Part shown: positions 58,200-64,000 of the stretch, piece by piece
Numbering within the stretch: position 1 is the stretch's first letter
How the letters are laid out: every line of letters starts with the position of its first letter
Program-made: the position numbers and the translations under genes
Source of the DNA: Girardinichthys multiradiatus
Taxonomy: Eukaryota; Chordata; Actinopteri; Cyprinodontiformes; Goodeidae
Reading direction: 5' to 3'
Assembly: GCF_021462225.1 (NCBI RefSeq)
Contig: NC_061812.1
Span: 44,497,363 to 44,561,362 of the forward strand
DNA length: 64,000 nucleotides
The notes under the pieces: model-generated
What the model was told of the DNA's origin: nothing
The model's database searches: none
What the model saw: only the letters and a program-made list of their open reading frames with translations

Positions 58200-60500
58200 T
58201 GTTCTGACACCTTATTCACATCAATAATGGGGGAATATTCATTTTAAACTGATACACACCTGGACCAAGAGTCAGAGACTTCCTGGTGCTCTGCACCCTG
58301 AGGTCCAATAATACCAGCACTGTGGTTCTTCCAGGGTCTGCATTTATGCAGATGTCACTGAACACCTTGACAAGGACAGTATCGGTACTGTGGTGAGCAT
58401 GGAAACCTAAGTAGAAGACATCAAAGCGGCTGGTCATTGTTAAGAAGGTATTTAACTGTTGAAACACAGCTTTTTCATCAACCTTACTAATAAATTGGAC
58501 ATCTAGGATGGGCCTGTAATTTTGCAATAGCCACTTATCCAGATTACTCTTTTTGATAATTGCTGTTTTGAGGGCCTGGGAGAAAACACCTGACAACATG
58601 ACTTAGTTTATTACTTGAACCAATCAGATGCTGTTGACAGTCAAAACTGTCTCAAAGAAAGCTGTGTAGAAAATATCGAGACAGCAGGAGGAGAAGTTTA
58701 GAAGATGTCCCATTTCTTCTAAGTTTTTGTTGTTGATTTGGTAGAACTTGTGTCATTTTGTCAAAATTTATTTTGGTTGGTCACAACATTGGTGCTGGAC
58801 TTGATATTGATGTACAGACTGCTCTTCTAATTTTCTGAATTTACTCAGTAAAGAAGTTAGGAAATTCATTGATGGGCCTGGTAAAGTGGAGTTCAGATGC
58901 TACAGACAGGAGGGTTTGTTAACCTGTCAACTGTAGCAAACAAGGCACAAGCATCATCTATGTTTTTGTTGATGATTTCAGAGAAGAAATATTCTCTTGC
59001 ATTTTTCAGTTGTAGGTTACATGTGTGAGGTCTATCTTTATAGATATCATAGTGAACCTTTAGTCCGTTTGGCTTTTCGACACTCCGTTTGTTTACTTGC
59101 TACTGGTAGAGTATTTCACCAGAGAGATTTCAGCTTACCAGAGGCAAACTTAATGGGAGCAATGGAATTAATGATGTCTGAAATTTTAGAATGAAAGTTG
59201 TTTACCAGCTCCTTTACTGAGTTACAGGATAAAGTGCAAATGGAAGCGTAAACTTGGCTAAGGTTGCAGTTGCACTGTCCTTAAGGAATCTTCTTATAAT
59301 ATCTTTTTGGATAATTGAGTCAATAGAAATTATGCTTTTAAAGATAACAGAAATGATTAAACAGTCGTAATCAAAACATGTAACAGATAGAAGGTCACTG
59401 AAATCAATGAAAAAGTTTGCTTTGATTTCGGAGGGCTTTTACATTTATGAACATAGCTTGAGCAGGGCCCTTTGCCTGGAGAGATATTCAAGAGTCAAAT
59501 TTGCCCATTTTCACACTTAATGAATCATGAAACAAGGTGACACCCCCATACGTCTATATCAAAAATTTTAATTTAAATTTTTGTCTATTGTTTCTTATCT
59601 TATTATCTTTCTTTTTTCTATTATGTATTAGCACAGACATTTTACAGCATTTCTCCCATTGGGGGGCCAAGCTTTTCATGGAGATAACCACTGTTGATGG
59701 GTTTTCTCTCCTTCTGAAACACAAACAAGCTTGTCATTGTTCTGTTTTTATGTTGGCATTCAAGTCTTCGGGATCCACGCACACTTTTAAATCTCCATTA
59801 GTTGGGAAGCCAGTGAAGTGAATAAAAAATGGGTGTAATGTGTTCATATTTTTGCACTCTCATTAGGATCCTAGATGCAGAGTTTTGGACATATTGGAAC
59901 CTCTGAAGACTTATGCTAGAGATCCCAAGGAGCAGTGCACTTCGTGATGGAAGATCTTGCAGAATTGGTTTACATGTTAGACAAAGGTGAGGTGGGTGTC
60001 GATATTAACTCCAAGGTTAGTAACTGATGGAGAGAGGGGAATGTTGTAACCGGAGAAAGTGATGCTGGTTATAGGAAATGATTGGACCTGGTGGATGTGC
60101 CTATCATGATAGGTTCTGTTTTAGAGGTGTTTAATTGCAGAAAGCTGTGGAACATCCACACCTTTATCTCCTCTTGACATAAATCAGTTGCATTGTGGCA
60201 ACATGAATGATCATGTCTCTTAAAATTATGACATTTGCAGAAGATGTGCAGAGGGTAGTGAGAAGGTTGGACATCTCAGGGATAAACAATGGATTTGGTT
60301 TTGGTGTTTTGATGATAAATGAGGAAAAGCAACATGGGTAAAGGGGGTTTGCTGTTAAATGCAAGGCATTCAGATGAGAGTAGTTCTGATAAATGCAATA
60401 GGGACAAATTCAATCTACTACGATGAATAACTACCAAGCCCCATATTGCAAGCTTTCTGGGTGTAATTGTACCAAGAGGGACAGCTCTCATTTAGAACAG
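58200..60500 (-). pseudogene. Second LINE family: decayed endonuclease and RT
   Basis: Reading leftwards on the minus strand: ALNSKPPLP-like text with FLIYHQNTKTK and PEMSNLLTTLCTSS, then ANVIILRDMIIHVATM (the endonuclease GDFN-type block, with G and F changed) at 60,180-60,400. A long linker with KELVNNFHSKISDIINSIAP (59,190) follows, then an RT start LQNYRPILDVQFISKVDEKA and FDVFYLGFHAHHSTDTVLVK at 58,216-58,599. Stops and frame changes are frequent. It differs in sequence from the L2-type copies. Related to CR1/Rex1-group LINEs by block order; clade uncertain. Confidence 0.6.
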
Positions 60501-60923
60501 AAAATGTATCTGATTGGTGCCATGTCTCTGTAATGCACATCAGATCCAAACACGAGCCAAGGATATGGTTGTGTATGAAGCAAGATCTGTTTTTAAGTCA
60601 TTGGGCATGAAACGTTTCATTTTGATGCTTGATGGGGCCGTAAGTATTTTTTCGGGCCTTAGTAGGGTGGAATTCATTCTGCATTTTACAGCCTGCTTGC
60701 TGAAAGATGTTGCCTTGGAAACACCAGAGCAATTGTCCAGCAGTAGAAAGTGTTCTGATGACGTCTATAGGTTGTGACACCTCAAAATGCTGTCGAGAGT
60801 GCCAGGATGGTTTAAATGTCGAGATATGTCAAGGGCAACAAAGAAGTCCAAGTTCTTTAATAACTGGAATGCATGACAGGGTCATTGAGTTGCTGAGATT
60901 CATCAGCTGATTGGCGGCATAAC
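60501..60923. other. Unassigned segment between LINE and gag remnants
   Basis: Possible 5' part of the LINE on the minus strand; no domain recognised. Confidence 0.35.
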
Positions 60924-62290
60924 TCATCGTGGTGGTGCCCAAGCCTGGAGAAGCTTGCATGTTCTTAGCTTTGCAGACACTGTTATGTTTGCCAGGGTAG
61001 GTCCTTGCGGTGAAAAAGGGGATTTAAAAAACTCATAGAAGCAGCAAACATACAATGCCAGCGTTCTCTCCTTCTGACTGGCGATAACAATGAAGCCACT
61101 GCTAGGTGCTTCATCACCTAGCAGTAACCCATGTTCATTTGGGTCAGATACAAACATGAGGTTATGTTCTTTTCCATTAACTCTCACTTTAAGTCTGCAC
61201 TTGCCTTTGTGTTGATGGGTTTTCCATTGTAAACTTTGAGGTAACAGGTTTGTGGAAAAATCAGAGCTCTTGTTTACATTGCATTAATTTCCAACCCATT
61301 TATTTATTTATCGTTTGTTCCAGCTTCAAAGGAAATGGTTCCATTTACCTGCAGAGGTAACATTGCTTTGCAAAGTGATTCTGTCCTTTAGTAACATTTT
61401 TGCATATGCTGGCCACTGGTTTGGCTGACATTTGCAGTAAAAATTTTTATTTATATGTGACAGTCCCATACTATGACTTAAAAACCTCTTTCTGATGCTG
61501 TTACTTTTTCCTTTTTCTTCTGCCTTCCAACAGTTTCCCCAGAGTTTTAATCCGCTCTGCTGCACCCAAATATAGACATTGTTGGCATACATAAATTATA
61601 ATAAGATTTAAAATCTGCTTCAGGGCCAATTTTAATTTTATCTTTTAAAATTAAAAGTATCTGAGTTCTTCTGACATTCCGCCTGTTCCTTCCACTTTTT
61701 ATGTGTATCAGAAGAAACTATAGAAAAATGGCATGGCAGCGTCTCTTTGGGCATCTCCAAACGTCTTATCATAGCATTGCTCATGTTCGTCACACCAGAT
61801 AGGGTCTGTTCGATCTCTCTCAGCAACATCTCTCTCAGTATTTTAGTATATCACAATTTGATCCCCAAATCAAGAAGTCTTGTAGCACTCCAAAGTTACA
61901 TGTTTAGCTTTCAGTTTTAAGTCCGTTAAAAAACATCAAAACTACCATCAGGCTGCTGCAGACATTAGAAAAATACGTACCTCTCATAGATTTCATAATT
62001 CATAACAGTGTTCATCAATTTGTGAACGACTGTTTCAAACTTCTCTTTGTTTTCTTCATCAAAGTAAACAAACGTTTTTTAAGCCTCCAGAGTTTGAGGT
62101 TTCGTGACAGTAAGTAGCAGTGCAATTTTCCTTGAATCCAGTTTGTAATGTATCCCACTAGCCTGCATGTACAGCAACAAACGTTGATTAAATGCCCTCC
62201 ACTCACAGTCCACTTCACATTTCCAGTCCAGTTCACAGTGTCAGGAGGCTTCAAACTTTCCATGACTTCTGCAGCTAGACCACTCCTGAT
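60924..62290 (-). pseudogene. Ty3/gypsy-type gag (capsid and zinc-knuckle region), decayed
   Basis: Minus strand from 62,270: MESLKPPDTVNWTGNVK, then after a frame change CEWRAFNQRLLLYMQASG, DSRKIALLLTVTKPQTLEA, a stop, and KTFVYFDEENKEKFETVVHK. These follow the order of a gypsy-like Gag N-terminal/capsid. Farther left, ERLLREIEQTLSG (61,800) fits the RERLLRE block and KGQNHFAKQC (about 61,370) fits a zinc knuckle. The part 60,924-61,187 (VRVNGKEHNLMFVSDPNEHG) could be the protease start. Stops and frame changes make it inactive. Confidence 0.6.
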
Positions 62291-63329
62291 ACCATGCAAT
62301 GTTTCTAATAAATAAATAAACATGGGGTTCTTTTAACTTCTTTATTAATAACTGTACTGGAGTAACTAAATGTCTTCTTTATCCAGCATGTGTCATATCA
62401 TCTTGAGCATATCTGCACACAATGCTTATACATAGAACGAATGTCTGTCCTCTAGTGGTAGGAGGAATAATGACTGATATCACTACAAAAGGGTGCTGCA
62501 ATTGTTTTATCTCATATTTAGCATGCCTAATAAGCCAAACAGTGGCTTTGTGCTTTTTCAGGATTAATAAGAACTCATGTAGACATCATTGTAGGCTACA
62601 GGGCTAAGCCATTCAGCGTGGTCTATGAGCAGAATAAAAGCCACCACTTCACTTCACTTCTGGGAATACTGTACAACATTTTAAAGCAGCAGATGTTTGT
62701 TTGGGGGTTAATCAAACATTAGATTTTTCATGATCTCTGGTCAAATCTGAGCCACATAATCACAAACTCTGGCCTGATGCCTGGTGTGCAGCTACTATCT
62801 CCTTGACAGTGATCCATTTTTGATTTCTCTGTCTGTCTCGTGTTTAAGTGAATTGCAAGTGCAGGACATCTTGATTTTCTTTTAGATCATGGCATGGTGT
62901 GTTGCTTTTTGACACCTTTTAGCCTACCTTATGTTGTCAAACAGCTCCTCTTTATGAGATTTATTAGTTTTACAGGTCTGGCAGTAATCAGACATCAGTA
63001 TTGCTGGTGAATTTATAAAAGTTCTTTCATGATTTAACAAAGGGGACAATTACTTTTCAGATGTGGGCAGGTTGGTTCAAATAGCTTTTTTCCCTTAATA
63101 AATTATCCTCTGAAAACTGCTTTGTGTGTTTAGTCAGGTGATCTTTGAAATTTGTTTGATGACCTTAAACATTCAAATATGACAGTAAGTTAAAAACTGA
63201 AAATAACTGGAAAGGGCAAATAGTTTTAGTTTATCGGGATCCACAATAAATGGTTGTTTTTAAAATTAGTTAAGCAGTATGATGTAAAATAATTCCAGTA
63301 TAGAAAGCAACGATTTATATGTCAAATTT
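62291..63329. other. Stretch without identified gene
   Basis: AT-rich sequence with short frames only; nothing recognised. Confidence 0.5.
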
Positions 63330-63430
63330 AGGGGCGCAGTGGTGGCGCAGTGGTTAACCTCAAGACCCATATATGGAGGCTACAGTATTTGACGCAGCTG
63401 TCATGGGTTCAAATCTCTTAAACAAATTCT
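63330..63430 (+). mobile_element. tRNA-derived SINE head
   Basis: The segment has an A-box-like tggcgcagtggtta (63,343-63,356) and a B-box gggttcaaatctc (63,405-63,417), spaced as in a Pol III promoter. The phrase catatatggaggctacagta between them recurs in SINE-like repeats of fish. It does not fold into a normal tRNA, so it is a SINE fragment rather than a tRNA gene. The tail cannot be delimited. Confidence 0.7.
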
Positions 63431-64000
63431 TTGCAATTTGGCTCTAGTTTTATTATTCCATGATTTACTTTTTTAGCCAAATAATACATTAAGGTGCATT
63501 GCAAAGATAGTAAAATAATAATAAAAATCTATGTACATTTCATCATTTCTAATACCATGAGAGGTCTGCTGTAATATTCAAAACATGAAGATATCAGCAC
63601 TCTTGATCTCTCAGATTTAAAAAAATTAAAACTGCTGTACTTAGTTTCAGATAATCTCAATAAAGGAATATACCAGTTGTAATCTATTTCTACATTTGAC
63701 AGCATTCCCAATGTCTACAGTCCCATGTTGCACTTGTTAAACTTCTCGAGTTTCCATGTTCACATTGTTCATGCTTGGTAAGAGGCACAGAGGGCAAATT
63801 TGCTTCTTGCATGATCATAGCATCAGCCAAGGATCTGCTCATTACTCTTCCCCCAACAACCAGTAGGGGGACCCCATGAAATAGGCAGGCATGGACTACA
63901 GCCGTAACCCACAGAGCCGGTTCCAGACAGCTGTCTGATCTAAGCGATTAAAAGACTTTACAGTGAGAGTGGTGCAGTTTCAGACATTGAAATTACTTCT
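63431..64000. other. Stretch without identified gene
   Basis: No recognisable domain, tandem array or repeat end up to the window edge. Confidence 0.45.

Noticed and set aside
63330..63430. Functional tRNA gene
   Set aside because: A- and B-box-like motifs exist but the acceptor and anticodon arms do not form; better explained as a SINE head.

Overview
The window looks like teleost fish DNA. The evidence is several Tc1/mariner families with TA target duplications, L2-type and RTE-type LINEs, Ty3/gypsy LTR pieces, a tRNA-headed SINE and CACTA-type ends rich in gttgactcaa-like motifs. No host gene could be recognised with confidence. Almost everything that can be identified is a transposable element, and most copies are broken. 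Family names come from memory of protein and repeat families; no search was run.

The core is a nested stack at 11,470-28,410. An L2 LINE 3' fragment (minus, 11,470-11,713) was hit by an LTR-family element (minus) whose two outer ends, 11,714 and 28,405, are flanked by a perfect 5-bp duplication, tcgtt. A CACTA-like element (about 12,875-27,616) sits inside it. The CACTA element carries two decayed genes: a C2H2-finger/TNP2-like transposase (21,145-23,775) and a multi-exon SAMD3-like gene with a PB1-like N-terminus (24,057-26,438). Between the CACTA promoter and its transposase lies a 6.6-kb DNA transposon (13,915-20,525) with roughly 755-bp terminal inverted repeats built of tandem 145-bp units. 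Its single large gene joins a MULE-like DDE transposase to a ubiquitin-specific-protease-like domain, and one frameshift interrupts it. This is the most unusual object in the window.

Other regions. Positions 1-838 and 44,297-45,573 hold two copies of a DD36E Tc1-type element. A 1-kb retroposon (8,582-9,591) is bounded by an 18-bp direct repeat and lies inside an older Tc1 remnant. A solo LTR occupies 29,846-30,339 with a perfect gaaat duplication. A 5'-inverted RTE-type LINE occupies 32,244-35,636 with an aacttaacc duplication. A decayed Tc1 lies at 36,173-37,399. Gypsy RT and LTR pieces lie at 43,020-43,987. A Tc1 element at 45,582-51,435 is split by an LTR-like insertion that itself contains an L2 LINE. 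The only apparently intact transposase is the 334-residue DD34E protein at 55,937-56,941, inside a 1,610-bp element with 200-bp inverted repeats. Positions 57,290-62,290 are LINE and gypsy gag debris on the minus strand, and a tRNA-type SINE head lies at 63,330.

The genes here do not form a host pathway; each serves, or once served, the mobility of its own element. The stretches between elements (for example 906-4,105, 37,402-40,019 and 51,438-54,440) are AT-rich and show nothing I can identify.
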